DNA from: CAZSMC01 sp964607755
Lineage (GTDB): Bacteria; Zhuqueibacterota; Zhuqueibacteria; Residuimicrobiales; Krinioviventaceae
Direction of reading: 5' to 3'
Length of the DNA stretch: 64,000 nucleotides
Assembly (NCBI GenBank): GCA_964607755.1
Contig: CAZSMC010000018.1
Location: forward strand, 1-64,000
Each line of letters starts with the position of its first letter. The first letter of the stretch is position 1. A program made the position numbers and the translations under genes. The notes beneath the pieces are model-generated. The model was not told the origin of the DNA. It made no database searches and worked only from the letters and a program-made list of their open reading frames with translations. Below are positions 34,257 through 43,404 of the stretch, piece by piece.

Positions 34257-35315
34257 TTACATGTGATCTGAACATTTATAATATCGTTTAACAAATCCGG
34301 TAAATTCATCTTGTTTGAGAATGACACGCCGAACGAACGCAATTGTAAAACCCAACCCGTAACCGGTAATCTGCAATATCATGACCAGAGGCACGAAAAC
34401 AGCGGTTTTCACATTCCATTTCAAACCCGCATCTACGGCGCTGAACAACAGAGCGGCAATGCCAAACGCTGCAAACCAGATCCATACAGAGAACACAGCG
34501 GGAAAAATAATCGCACAAAGAGTAAACAGCGTAATAAACCAGAAACCGATAGCCGGCGCAAAGTGTAACGGTTCGAGCATGTTCTTATCGATTTTGTATA
34601 AATTAATACGCGCTACGCCCCAGTTAAAGACCTGGCGGAAAAATGTGCTCAATGAGGTTCGACGTTTATGAAATACTACGGCATCTTGGAGGTAAGCCAC
34701 TTTTTCTCCGCTTTTGATAATGCGGTTGCTAAATTCGATATCCTGGCCGTGTCGCAAACTGCCAAACCCGCCGATTTTTTCATAGAGGTCGCGGTGCAAT
34801 CCCATATTAAAGCTGCGCGGATAAAATTTTGCCAGGCGTTTATTTTTGCCGCCGCGCATACCGCCGGTGGTGAGAAACGAGGTCATGCTATAATTGATAG
34901 CCAGCAGCAGCGGCGGAAAATCCGGTTGTGCGTCATCACGCCCGCCAAAGGCTTTTAGCTCCGGATCAGAATCAAAAGCGCTTTTGATGGTTTTCAACCA
35001 GTCCGGCGGCGCTGTGCAATCCGAGTCGATGAACACAAACACATCGCCTTTGGCGTTTTCCATGCCCTTGTTACGGGCTGCACCAGGGCCTTGATGATCC
35101 TGTCGAATAAACCGAACGTTCACGCCGGAAGATTTTTGAAATGTTTCGATCCATTCTGCGGTACCGTCTTTTGATCCGTCATCCACAAGAATAACTTTGA
35201 AATCATTCCTGCTCAAGTTCTGCTTTTCAAGTGACGCAAGCAGTTCTTGAATTTCCTGCTTGCGGTTATAGGACGGAATGATGACCGAAAGCCTGTTGCC
35301 GGGTGTTTGTGTCAT
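34257..35315 (-). CDS. Glycosyltransferase family 2
   Basis: 352 residues. GT-A motifs: LSVIIPSYNRKQEIQELLASL, VILVDDGSKDGT, QGPGAARNKGMENAKGDVFVFIDSDC (DxD type) and FGSLRHGQDIEFSNRI. The C-terminal 100 or so residues have two to three hydrophobic helices, so it is membrane-anchored. It overlaps the next gene by four bases and belongs to the glycan cluster. Confidence 0.88.
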   Translation of the reverse strand: MTQTPGNRLSVIIPSYNRKQEIQELLASLEKQNLSRNDFKVILVDDGSKDGTAEWIETFQKSSGVNVRFIRQDHQGPGAARNKGMENAKGDVFVFIDSDCTAPPDWLKTIKSAFDSDPELKAFGGRDDAQPDFPPLLLAINYSMTSFLTTGGMRGGKNKRLAKFYPRSFNMGLHRDLYEKIGGFGSLRHGQDIEFSNRIIKSGEKVAYLQDAVVFHKRRTSLSTFFRQVFNWGVARINLYKIDKNMLEPLHFAPAIGFWFITLFTLCAIIFPAVFSVWIWFAAFGIAALLFSAVDAGLKWNVKTAVFVPLVMILQITGYGLGFTIAFVRRVILKQDEFTGFVKRYYKCSDHM

Positions 35316-36286
35316 GCCTCAGGATCATCCTCCCAGCCATACGTTTCTTTGATCAGATATGGATCGCTGTCCCTGCGAGATTCCGTGATCATCTCGCCCA
35401 GTAAACCAATGGAAAAGAACTGAATGCCAACAATAAACAGCAGGACACCTAAAAACAACAAGGGGCGGTTACTCAGGTGTGCGTCATAAACGATTTTTTG
35501 AATACTCAAATAAAGAAGAATAATGAAACCCAAAAATGTGGTTATGCCGCCCCATAAACCAAATAGATGTAGTGGGCGTTTTTTATATTTCGTCAAAAAG
35601 CTAATAGTCAACAGATCAAACGCACCGCGGGTAAACCGGGCAGCGCCGTATTTTGAACGTCCGAATTTTCTCTCATGATGGTTCACCGGAATTTCAGTCA
35701 CCCGGAATCCATGATTGTGGGCAATGACCGGTAAATAGCGATGAAGTTCACCATAGACGTGCAAGTTTTTAATGACTCTGTTGCGGTACGCTTTCAAGCC
35801 GCAATTAAAATCATGCAGTTTGAGCCCGCTGAATTTAGAAGTGAAAAAATTAAAAATCCGGGACGGAATGCGTTTGGTCATCGGGTCACGGCGAACTTTT
35901 TTCCAGCCAGAGACTAGATCGTATCCTTCTTCAAGTTTGGCGACAAGATTAGGAATTTCGTTCGGATCGTCCTGAAGGTCAGCATCCATAGTGATAATAA
36001 ACCGGCCGCTGGCTCTTTTAAATGCCGCAGCCAGCGCCGCCGACTTGCCATAGTTGCGGCGAAACTGAATGAGTTTGACCGATGGATCTTTTTCCCTGGC
36101 ATTTTGAATCTGCTGAACCGTCTGATCGGTCGAACCATCATCCACAAAGATAATTTCATACGGTTTCTCTCTGGCGCTCAAGACAGCGCGCAGTCGGTCC
36201 ACCAACTCGATGATAGAACTTTCCTCATTAAAAGTTGGCAGGACGACAGATATGTCAATTGAATCCGGCATGAGACTTGTTATCAT
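35312..36286 (-). CDS. Polyprenyl-phosphate glycosyltransferase, GT2 (DPM1/GtrB type)
   Basis: 324 residues. GT-A: ISVVLPTFNEESSIIELV, IIFVDDGSTDQT, FRRNYGKSAALAAAFKRASGRFIITMDADLQDDPNEI and DFNCGLKAYRN. Two C-terminal membrane helices (GGITTFLGFIILLYL, FLGVLLFIVGIQFFSIGLLGEMI) are typical for enzymes that load undecaprenyl phosphate with a sugar. The start at 36286 overlaps the lipoprotein stop as TAATG; an internal ATG at 36271 is an alternative. Confidence 0.88.
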   Translation of the reverse strand: MITSLMPDSIDISVVLPTFNEESSIIELVDRLRAVLSAREKPYEIIFVDDGSTDQTVQQIQNAREKDPSVKLIQFRRNYGKSAALAAAFKRASGRFIITMDADLQDDPNEIPNLVAKLEEGYDLVSGWKKVRRDPMTKRIPSRIFNFFTSKFSGLKLHDFNCGLKAYRNRVIKNLHVYGELHRYLPVIAHNHGFRVTEIPVNHHERKFGRSKYGAARFTRGAFDLLTISFLTKYKKRPLHLFGLWGGITTFLGFIILLYLSIQKIVYDAHLSNRPLLFLGVLLFIVGIQFFSIGLLGEMITESRRDSDPYLIKETYGWEDDPEA

Positions 36287-37095
36287 TATAATTGGAATTT
36301 AAAGACATCAGGCGGCATTTTGATATAAAATTTTTTTGGTGCAATTTTAGTGTTTATGTGCACAGTTTCATAAAACATGGTCAATGATTCTTTTTCCTGC
36401 GGCCGGATATAGCGAATCGTTTGTGGAATACGCACATTGTTAATTTTGACAAACCGGCTGAACTCTTCAATTCGAACGAGATTATTCGTCCTGTCCCGAA
36501 CTTCTGTTTTCGTAATCACACCCCATTGCGGATCGAGCCAGTGTTTGTACAAGTACTCGTTATTATACCCGACAAGCAGCCACTCTTCTTCCTTGACGGA
36601 TAATTGTAAATCCGACAAATGCTCAATTTTTGGCATGCCAGTAATTGCCTGCAAAAAATGTTTTCGAGACATATCAAATCCCAAAAACATGCCAAGACGA
36701 AGTGTGTCATGTTCCGTGCTGGTGTACACCATGTTGTCCATGGGCGAATAGATGAAAAATTCGTACCGGTCGGCAAATAACACTCCGACATCCATGCCAA
36801 GCATGGCTTCCAGTTTCACATAAAGCGAGTCCGGTTTTTTTAGCAGGACATGCGCTCCGCCGCGAAACGATTGTCGCGGTGACTGCACAACCAATTGACC
36901 GCGGCCATTTAATGTTCGCAGCCTGTTGTAATTTCGTTGCAAATGGTTTTCAATCACGTTAGCATAGGCGTCATCCTCAGTCAAAACCGGTTTTTGAACG
37001 AGTCCGGCACATCCTGACAATAGAAAAGCGGTCACGCCAATAAGGCATAAAGACCGCCATACACTGGAAAGTAAAACCTGAAAAAAGTTTAACAT
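36286..37095 (-). CDS. LolB-like DUF4292 lipoprotein
   Basis: 269 residues. Lipobox at LLSGCAG after an N-terminal hydrophobic segment. The middle has the DUF4292/LolB-like pattern NRLRTLNGRGQLVVQSP, then VLLKKPDSLYVKLEAMLGMDVGVLFAD, and ends in a beta-strand series (IPQTIRYIRP). Such proteins are thought to insert lipoproteins into the outer membrane. It starts directly after the TPR lipoprotein gene, within one operon. Confidence 0.8.
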   Translation of the reverse strand: MLNFFQVLLSSVWRSLCLIGVTAFLLSGCAGLVQKPVLTEDDAYANVIENHLQRNYNRLRTLNGRGQLVVQSPRQSFRGGAHVLLKKPDSLYVKLEAMLGMDVGVLFADRYEFFIYSPMDNMVYTSTEHDTLRLGMFLGFDMSRKHFLQAITGMPKIEHLSDLQLSVKEEEWLLVGYNNEYLYKHWLDPQWGVITKTEVRDRTNNLVRIEEFSRFVKINNVRIPQTIRYIRPQEKESLTMFYETVHINTKIAPKKFYIKMPPDVFKFQL

Positions 37096-39092
37096 CAGTC
37101 TGCCTGGCTCAATTTATCCAGAATTTTCACCCGTCGATTGTCCAGTTCATAGGCTTTGCGCCACAATTCTTCGGCTATTTCCTTATCTCCCAACGCCGCG
37201 TAGACGTCACCTAAATGATCAATAATTTCTGCGGTATTGGGACTCAATTCCATCGACTTTTCGATAAACTGTTTCGCTTTTTGAAACTCGCCAAGCCGAT
37301 AATAAATCCATCCCAGAGTATCCAGATAGGGCGGATTATCAGGCTGAGCCTTCACAGCGCGTTGGGCATATTCAAGAGCTTCGTTTAACCTGATTTTTCG
37401 CTGGGACAGATGATAGGCATAATTGTTCAAAATGATCGGGCTATCAGGATTGTTTTTTAATAATTTGGCATATAGCTCCTCTGCCTGGTCGTATTGTTTA
37501 ATTTCATCATAAGCGCCAGCCAAAGACAGGGCGATATGATCATTATCCGGGTCGTGTTTCAGAGCGGTTTCATAATAAGAAACAGCGCTGGCGGTTTTTC
37601 GCAGTTGACTGAGCACATTGCCGGCATAGTAATTCAACTCCGCGTCTTTGGGAAATTTTTCTATTGCATCTTTGAAATTTTGTAATGCCGTATCAAGGCT
37701 GTCCATTCGCATATAAGTAATGCCGCGAAGCACCCACAATTTGGGCAATTCTGCATTCAACTGGATTGCTTTATCAAAATAACCGGCGCATTCCTGGTTG
37801 TTACCTTGCAAAAAGTGAAAACGGCCGAGCGCCACATGAACCTGCCAGTCATCACCGTGACTTTCAATGAGCGGTTCTATGGTACTGATTGCTCTTAGAG
37901 TGTCCCCTTTTTGAACCAGCAGATTGGCAATTTCAATTCGTGAACCCACGTATGTTGTATCATTGTCTTTCAGTGGTTCATAAAGAGCAATAGCGTCTTG
38001 CCATTGTTTTTTCCCGGCGTAAATATCGCGCAGTGCACTTCTCACCATGTAAAACGCCTGCTTTTTTTCAAGCGCTGACCGGTAGGTCTGGATCGCTTTG
38101 TTTGTATCTCCCACGGCGATGTGCGCCTGTCCCAGGCTCAGATGCAAACGTTCACTATGCGGATGTTTAGCGATTGATCTTCCATAAAGGTCAATAGCTT
38201 TTGTGGTATCCTCATTTTCGATATACAATTGACCGAGCTGTAGAATTGTAGTTACATCTGAAGAGTCTGGAGATAAAAGATCTTTGTACAGCGAGATAGC
38301 GCTTTGCCAGTCCTGGCGTTTTTTGTACACTCTCAGCAATTCAGCTCGTGCTTCCTTGAAATGTGGATTCTGTTGCAACGCTTTTTCATACCACGAAACA
38401 GCTTTTGCTGTGTCGCCTTGTGCTTTGCAGGTTGCGGCTAATGCAAGGTACGGGGCTTCCTGATTCGGATAGTTTTCATGAACATTTTGATATACTATTT
38501 GTGCCTGCTCGTAATGATTGTGTTGAAAAAATTGATGACCAATTCTGAGTTGATAGTCCAAATGACTTAATCCTCTGTCTATCATATTGTGATATGTTTT
38601 CAGAGCGTCCTGGGGCTTGTTTGTTTCGATGAGAAGAACGGTGAGGTAATACATAGCCTCAATGTCGTAAGGCCGGAGCTCGATGATCTCGCGATAAACT
38701 TTTTCCGCCTTTGCAACATTCTCAGTGGCTTCATAGCACGCAGCCAACAGTTCCAGAGCATCCAGGTTGCCGGAACTCAATTGGAGTGCCTTTTGAGCAT
38801 AACGAATGGCGAGGTCTGGTTGCCTGAGCATAAAATATTTTTCAGCCAGGGCAAGATAAATACCGGCAGAAAAGGAATCGTACTGTGCGGCCTGTTGATA
38901 ATAAAACAATGCCTCTTTGGGATTTTCCAGCAAATCAGCAATGGCACCATTTATGACCATGTGCATCGCCGCGCGATTGTAGGTTTTATTTTCGTCCGGT
39001 GGGGACGATTTTGAAATGTTAAGTGAAGAAGCACAGTCAAGCGCAATTAAAAGAAAAGCCACAGTAAGAATGTAAAGTAATCGTTTTTTCAT
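37095..39092 (-). CDS. Tetratricopeptide-repeat lipoprotein
   Basis: 665 residues from the ATG at 39092. An N-terminal signal with a lipobox-like IALDCASS is followed by about 17-18 TPR units (for example YYQQAAQYDSFSAGIYLALAEKYF and AVSYYETALKHDPDNDHIALSLAGAYDEI). Outer-membrane TPR lipoproteins act as assembly scaffolds. It overlaps the LolB-like gene by one base, so it is probably part of an envelope-biogenesis unit. Confidence 0.88.
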   Translation of the reverse strand: MKKRLLYILTVAFLLIALDCASSLNISKSSPPDENKTYNRAAMHMVINGAIADLLENPKEALFYYQQAAQYDSFSAGIYLALAEKYFMLRQPDLAIRYAQKALQLSSGNLDALELLAACYEATENVAKAEKVYREIIELRPYDIEAMYYLTVLLIETNKPQDALKTYHNMIDRGLSHLDYQLRIGHQFFQHNHYEQAQIVYQNVHENYPNQEAPYLALAATCKAQGDTAKAVSWYEKALQQNPHFKEARAELLRVYKKRQDWQSAISLYKDLLSPDSSDVTTILQLGQLYIENEDTTKAIDLYGRSIAKHPHSERLHLSLGQAHIAVGDTNKAIQTYRSALEKKQAFYMVRSALRDIYAGKKQWQDAIALYEPLKDNDTTYVGSRIEIANLLVQKGDTLRAISTIEPLIESHGDDWQVHVALGRFHFLQGNNQECAGYFDKAIQLNAELPKLWVLRGITYMRMDSLDTALQNFKDAIEKFPKDAELNYYAGNVLSQLRKTASAVSYYETALKHDPDNDHIALSLAGAYDEIKQYDQAEELYAKLLKNNPDSPIILNNYAYHLSQRKIRLNEALEYAQRAVKAQPDNPPYLDTLGWIYYRLGEFQKAKQFIEKSMELSPNTAEIIDHLGDVYAALGDKEIAEELWRKAYELDNRRVKILDKLSQAD

Positions 39093-39119
39093 AAAGAAAT
39101 CTTTTTCCATTAATCAAAA

Positions 39120-39148
39120 AATATATTACTATTTTTTATCTTTAACAA
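39120..39148 (-). promoter_or_regulatory. Sigma70-like promoter of the TPR/LolB-like operon
   Basis: On the minus strand TTGTTA (39148-39143), a 17 bp spacer and TATATT (39125-39120), about 28 bp upstream of the ATG at 39092. Confidence 0.5.
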
Positions 39149-39190
39149 GTAAAAAATCGGCTTTGAACAATACATAAAACGTTAAAATCA

Positions 39191-39218
39191 TTGACCTTGT
39201 TCCTGGGTTCTTGATAAT
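39191..39218 (+). promoter_or_regulatory. Sigma70-like promoter of the HAD hydrolase gene
   Basis: TTGACC (39191-39196), a 16 bp spacer and GATAAT (39213-39218). It lies back-to-back with the TPR operon promoter in the divergent intergenic region. Confidence 0.5.
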
Positions 39219-39284
39219 TATAAAGACTTTTCTCTTTGAAAAAAAATGGCTATTTTTGTAAAAACAAACAAAACAGGTGTGTAC

Positions 39285-40106
39285 ATGGAAAAACTCCAAA
39301 ATCTGGATTTACTGGCAAAGTGCGGCGCGATTGTTTGTGACCTGGACGGTACTCTCTATTTGGAAAATGAACCCATTTCCGGGGCCCATGAATTTTTACA
39401 AACAATATTAGATTCAGGACGGGAATTGTTTTATTTCACCAATAACACGTCCCGGTCGCGGGCAAGTTATGTATCTAAATTACAGAACATGGATTTTCCG
39501 GTAACCGAGGAAAATATTATCACTTCTGCGGATTGTGCTGACAGCTATTTGCGCCGGGAGTACCTCTTTCCGCGAATTTATCTGGTCGGCAACCAGGATT
39601 TGCAGTCCGAGTTTGAATTCCGCGGTTACGAAATCCTAACTGAAGAGGAAGCTTATACGCTCTTGCCAACGGCTGTAGTACTTGGATTTGATACCGAACT
39701 GACGTATCGAAAAATCCATACCTGTTATGATCTGATAATTCAAAACGTGCCATTTATAGCCACTCACGCTGACAAGCTGTGTCCGGTCAGCAAAAACACA
39801 TTCAAACCGGATGTGGGCTCATTTATTGCCATGTTCGAGACGGCAACCGGCGGCATAACTCCCACTGTCGTGGGCAAGCCAACAGAAGAAGCTGTAAAAG
39901 CTATTTCCGAGCGGGCTGGATTGCCGCCGCAGGAAATCGCTTTCATTGGCGACCGGCTCTATACGGATATTCGCATGGCTATGAATTATGATATGGTTGG
40001 CGTTTTGGTACTCAGCGGTGAAACCACAGAAGAGATGCTTGAAAAATCGCCAGACCGGCCAAAAATCGTTATCGATTCCATCGCCGATCTGACATACCAT
40101 CTCTAA
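39285..40106 (+). CDS. HAD-superfamily phosphatase, NagD/PGP type
   Basis: 273 residues from the ATG at 39285. HAD motif I DLDGTLYLENEP, motif II FTNNTSRSR, motif III GKPTEEAVKAISE and motif IV FIGDRLYTDIRMA. The C2-type cap sits between motifs II and III, as in NagD, p-nitrophenyl phosphatase and phosphoglycolate phosphatase. Likely substrate: a small phosphorylated metabolite. It converges with pgsA. Confidence 0.88.
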   Translation: MEKLQNLDLLAKCGAIVCDLDGTLYLENEPISGAHEFLQTILDSGRELFYFTNNTSRSRASYVSKLQNMDFPVTEENIITSADCADSYLRREYLFPRIYLVGNQDLQSEFEFRGYEILTEEEAYTLLPTAVVLGFDTELTYRKIHTCYDLIIQNVPFIATHADKLCPVSKNTFKPDVGSFIAMFETATGGITPTVVGKPTEEAVKAISERAGLPPQEIAFIGDRLYTDIRMAMNYDMVGVLVLSGETTEEMLEKSPDRPKIVIDSIADLTYHL

Positions 40107-40121
40107 ACGTTGTTAGCGCTG

Positions 40122-40706
40122 TTAGCTTTTTCTTCCCATTGAACGGATGAGAATGTGTTTGTTGCCGTTGAAATAATCGATTCCTGAATACAACGTCACG
40201 ATCGCAGCCAGAGAGATTAAAAGCGTAGCCAGTTTAACCTGGGCAAATACATAAAGTGGTTCTGGCAAAAAGTGTATTTTTTGCAGGAAATAGATCAACA
40301 GAACAGGTGCAGTGCTGCCCGCCTGAAACCAGGCTTTGACTTTGCCGCTCTTTCTGGCTGAAACGACTACATTCTCGCGAATAGCAAATACGCGCAAAAT
40401 CGCCACAAAAACATCGCGATAAAAAAAGATGGCAATAATCCACACCGGAGCCAGGTCGGCGCTGAGGAAACATAAAAAGATCGTAAAACGGCTGATACTG
40501 TCGGCAAACGGGTCCATGAGTTTACCGAAATCTGTAATCAGGTTTTTCTGCCGCGCCAGCCGGCCGTCGTAAAAGTCGGTTAGCTCAAAGATAATTAAAA
40601 GAATCAGACAAACAAAAATTGACCACGCCGTGTTTATGGCGAAAAAAAGGAGAAAAAGCGGACTGGCAATGATTCGAATCAAGGTTAAGGTGTTTGGTGT
40701 ATTCAT
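40122..40706 (-). CDS. pgsA: CDP-alcohol phosphatidyltransferase, PgsA type
   Basis: 194 residues from the ATG at 40706 (MNTPNTLTLIRIIASP, the usual start); a GTG at 40715 has a better ribosome binding site and cannot be excluded. The family motif D-G-x2-A-R-x8-G-x3-D-x3-D is complete in FYDGRLARQKNLITDFGK and PFADSIS. Six hydrophobic segments. It makes phosphatidylglycerophosphate from CDP-diacylglycerol and glycerol-3-phosphate. Confidence 0.88.
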   Translation of the reverse strand: MNTPNTLTLIRIIASPLFLLFFAINTAWSIFVCLILLIIFELTDFYDGRLARQKNLITDFGKLMDPFADSISRFTIFLCFLSADLAPVWIIAIFFYRDVFVAILRVFAIRENVVVSARKSGKVKAWFQAGSTAPVLLIYFLQKIHFLPEPLYVFAQVKLATLLISLAAIVTLYSGIDYFNGNKHILIRSMGRKS

Positions 40707-40730
40707 AGCGCTCACTTTTCGTTAGCCTCA

Positions 40731-40876
40731 ATTATTCACCACAAAGATCACAAAGTTTAAAAAAATCAAAACTATCGATGAAATAAATATTTTTTTATTA
40801 GAATTCTTAGTTTGAAATCGTTAGTACATATAACCTATTGTTCTTCGTGATCTTCGTGTGCTCTGCGGTTAAATTC
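40731..40876. repeat. Palindromic intergenic repeat (Cys-codon-like 'CTTCGTG' family), copy E
   Basis: The ends are inverted: ATTCACCACAAAGATCACAAAG on the left corresponds to CTTCGTGATCTTCGTGTGCT with GCGGTTAAAT on the right. A related copy lies at 53511-53651. No coding capacity. Confidence 0.6.
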
Positions 40877-40954
40877 ATGAATTAATCAGGTTAGAATGAA
40901 ACCAAAAGATAAAGAATTATTTGCCAAGCATCAAGCGATTTTCTGTGGGAAAAG

Positions 40955-41160
40955 GTAAAAGCTCACTGATGGGAGAAAATCTTTGCAACATTACAAAAAT
41001 GGGCTAAAGCCCGTTATGTTGAGAGGTCATCTTTAAACCCCGAGCTAAAGCTCGGGGCAATATTATAGCCCCGACTTTCAAGTCGGGGCTATTATTGAGA
41101 TTCTTTAATAGGCACTTTAGTGCCAAATTTTGAAACTTCCACCCAAGACTGAGCTTTTCC
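40955..41160. repeat. 206 bp REP-like hairpin cluster, copy A
   Basis: Four hairpins in a row: GGGCTAAAGCCC (41001-41012), a CCCCGAGC/GCTCGGGG stem (41038-41057), AGCCCCGACT/AGTCGGGGCT (41067-41090) and GGCACTTTAGTGCC (41111-41124). It is roughly 90% identical to copy B at 57057-57263, and both are upstream of secreted proteins with the same C-terminal module. The rest of the 40707-41262 gap shows no gene. Confidence 0.85.
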
Positions 41161-41262
41161 GGCAAAAGTAACCTTTTCCACCAGTCTTTAAATAATAGGA
41201 ATCAAATTATCTTTTGGCTCGATTTTTGTAAAAAACTAAGAGAATAAAAAAATGTGGTGACC

Positions 41263-43404
41263 ATGGCTTTAAATAAAATTCTGCTCACTCTTCTTTTTAC
41301 AAATATCGCAATAGGCCAGAATGTTATCGAACAGTATCAGGTCCACGAGCTTCAGTTCACTGGCCAGTCATATAACAATCCCTATCAATCGGTGCGTTTT
41401 TACGCCCATTTTGACGGGCCCGGCGAAGCGTCTTTTGATATCGAAGGATTCTGGAACGGAGATTCGACCTGGAATATTCGCGTAGCACTGACTGAGGTTG
41501 GCACGTGGACGTACCAGACCACATCCAACGATTCACTTTTAGATAACCAGACCGGTACGATCGAGTGTGTTGCCTCGGACCGGCGTGGATTTCTGACGAC
41601 CTCCGGGCAACACTTTTATTATCAGGACGGAACGCCTGTATTTCGAATGGGAGATACCTGCTGGCGAGGTTTTCGCTCCAAAAACGCAGATTACGACAGC
41701 TTGTTTGTGCCTTACATCGATGCCCGGGCTGCACAAGGTTTCAACTATCTTATGAGTGTGGTTCATACTGTTGGTGATTCATCCATTAATGAGGGCGGCA
41801 ATTTGTGGCCCCGTGGCAATCTCGATTATCCGAATCCAAATTATTTCGAATGGATCGACAAGCGCGTGGAATATGCCAATTCCAAAGGTATTACAGTTGG
41901 AATGCTTTTCGTCTGGGCGCAAACTTTCGAGGATTTTACCCGGGACCAGTTCAGCCGGTTTCGGCGGTACATTGTCGGCCGGTATGCCGCCTATGATGTG
42001 GTATGGATTATTTCCGGCGAGTATACAGAACGATGTTGGCCCGAAGATTATCATTACCACGCCGATATCATTAAACACGGCAGCGACTATGATGCAGGTG
42101 ATCCGTATGACCATCCGATTTCTATCCATCCCAGCGGCAATGAAACCAATACGCAGGATTATGATCTGTTTCATACCTGGCTGGGATTTGTCATGCAGCA
42201 ATATTATGGTTCACCGTCTTTATTGCATTCTGTGGTAACCTCTGACCGCGCTTATGGCTTGCCGGTGGCAACGGATGAATTCGGCTATGAAGGCCCGACA
42301 GACCCGGGCGATCCCGCCTATTATTCCAGCAATCAAACTCCGGATGAAATCCGCAAAGATGCCTGGACTATTGCCATGTCCGGAGGTTATTTTACTTATG
42401 GCAACATTTACACCTACACCGGCAAGGAACGAATTATTGACTTGAGTAAGTTACAGACTCCCGGGGCACAATACATGGGAGAATTGAAAACGTATTTGAC
42501 TGAAAAAGTGCCTTATTTCGAATTATCGCCGATGAATAGTTGTGTGCTTAGTGGAGAAGGATATTGCATGGCCAAAGCAGATTCCTTGTACCTGGTATAT
42601 ATGCCCGGCAGCGGTGATGTGGAAATCAATTTGCAGTCGACGGAACCCCTGTTTCAAGCCACATGGTACCGGCCGTCAACGCAGGATTCGCTGTCCGGCG
42701 GATTTGTTCAGGGCGCGCAGAGTACAGTTTGTTCCAATCCCTTTTCTGATGATGCGTTGCTCATTCTCGATAAATATCACGATCCGGTTGCGCAGATAAG
42801 AGTCTTTTTAGAAGGCGCCTACGACTCTACAGGGCAATGCATGAGCACACACCTGGCGGATTCTAGCTTGATTCCCGGTCAAGCGCCCTATCCTGAAGAT
42901 ACGTGTTCCGTAACAAGCGTTAGCGATAGTACAACGGACTGGATTTTACTGGAACTTTATGAAACTCTTGACGGCCCTGCTGGTTACTCTAAAAGCGTGC
43001 TCCTCCGCCGCGATGGCTATCTGGTGTCGAATAATGGTCAGACACCTTACATCGGATTCCCGGACAGTCTGAACGGCTCCTATTACCTGTCTATTCATCA
43101 CCGGAATCACTATTCCGTGAAAAGCGCATCAACCATTTCACTTGCACCTGATAATATTGCCAGTTATGATTTCACCGACAGCGAGTCCAAATATTCAACA
43201 TCACAATATGCGAAAGAGGTCGATTCGAACGTGTGGGCGATACGATGCGGTGATCTGGATAAAAACGGCGCTGTTGAAGAGGCAGATATCTCGATGTGGC
43301 GTCAGTCGGCAGAGAACGGGGATTCTGGATACGTGAATGCAGATGTTAATCTGGACAGTCACACCACGACGGAAGATTATACATTGATGCGCAACAATCA
43401 ATGA
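41263..43404 (+). CDS. Secreted glycosidase-like protein (DUF5060 + DUF4038 apiosidase-like) with dockerin-like C-terminus
   Basis: 713 residues from the ATG at 41263, with a signal peptide cut after AIGQN. Order: DUF5060 beta domain (about 20-105, FDIEGFWNGD and TEVGTWTYQT), a DUF4038-type TIM barrel (from FYYQDGTPVFRMGDTCWRGF to about 440, with WIISGEY and DEFGYEG as candidate catalytic acidic segments), then the FCB 'FLEGAY / DWILLELYE / LLRRDGYL / IHHRNH / YDFT' module (about 510-650), and a dockerin-like pair with CGDLDKNGAVEEADIS and ADVNLDSHTTTEDY. Likely degrades a plant or algal polysaccharide side chain outside the cell. Confidence 0.82.
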   Translation: MALNKILLTLLFTNIAIGQNVIEQYQVHELQFTGQSYNNPYQSVRFYAHFDGPGEASFDIEGFWNGDSTWNIRVALTEVGTWTYQTTSNDSLLDNQTGTIECVASDRRGFLTTSGQHFYYQDGTPVFRMGDTCWRGFRSKNADYDSLFVPYIDARAAQGFNYLMSVVHTVGDSSINEGGNLWPRGNLDYPNPNYFEWIDKRVEYANSKGITVGMLFVWAQTFEDFTRDQFSRFRRYIVGRYAAYDVVWIISGEYTERCWPEDYHYHADIIKHGSDYDAGDPYDHPISIHPSGNETNTQDYDLFHTWLGFVMQQYYGSPSLLHSVVTSDRAYGLPVATDEFGYEGPTDPGDPAYYSSNQTPDEIRKDAWTIAMSGGYFTYGNIYTYTGKERIIDLSKLQTPGAQYMGELKTYLTEKVPYFELSPMNSCVLSGEGYCMAKADSLYLVYMPGSGDVEINLQSTEPLFQATWYRPSTQDSLSGGFVQGAQSTVCSNPFSDDALLILDKYHDPVAQIRVFLEGAYDSTGQCMSTHLADSSLIPGQAPYPEDTCSVTSVSDSTTDWILLELYETLDGPAGYSKSVLLRRDGYLVSNNGQTPYIGFPDSLNGSYYLSIHHRNHYSVKSASTISLAPDNIASYDFTDSESKYSTSQYAKEVDSNVWAIRCGDLDKNGAVEEADISMWRQSAENGDSGYVNADVNLDSHTTTEDYTLMRNNQ

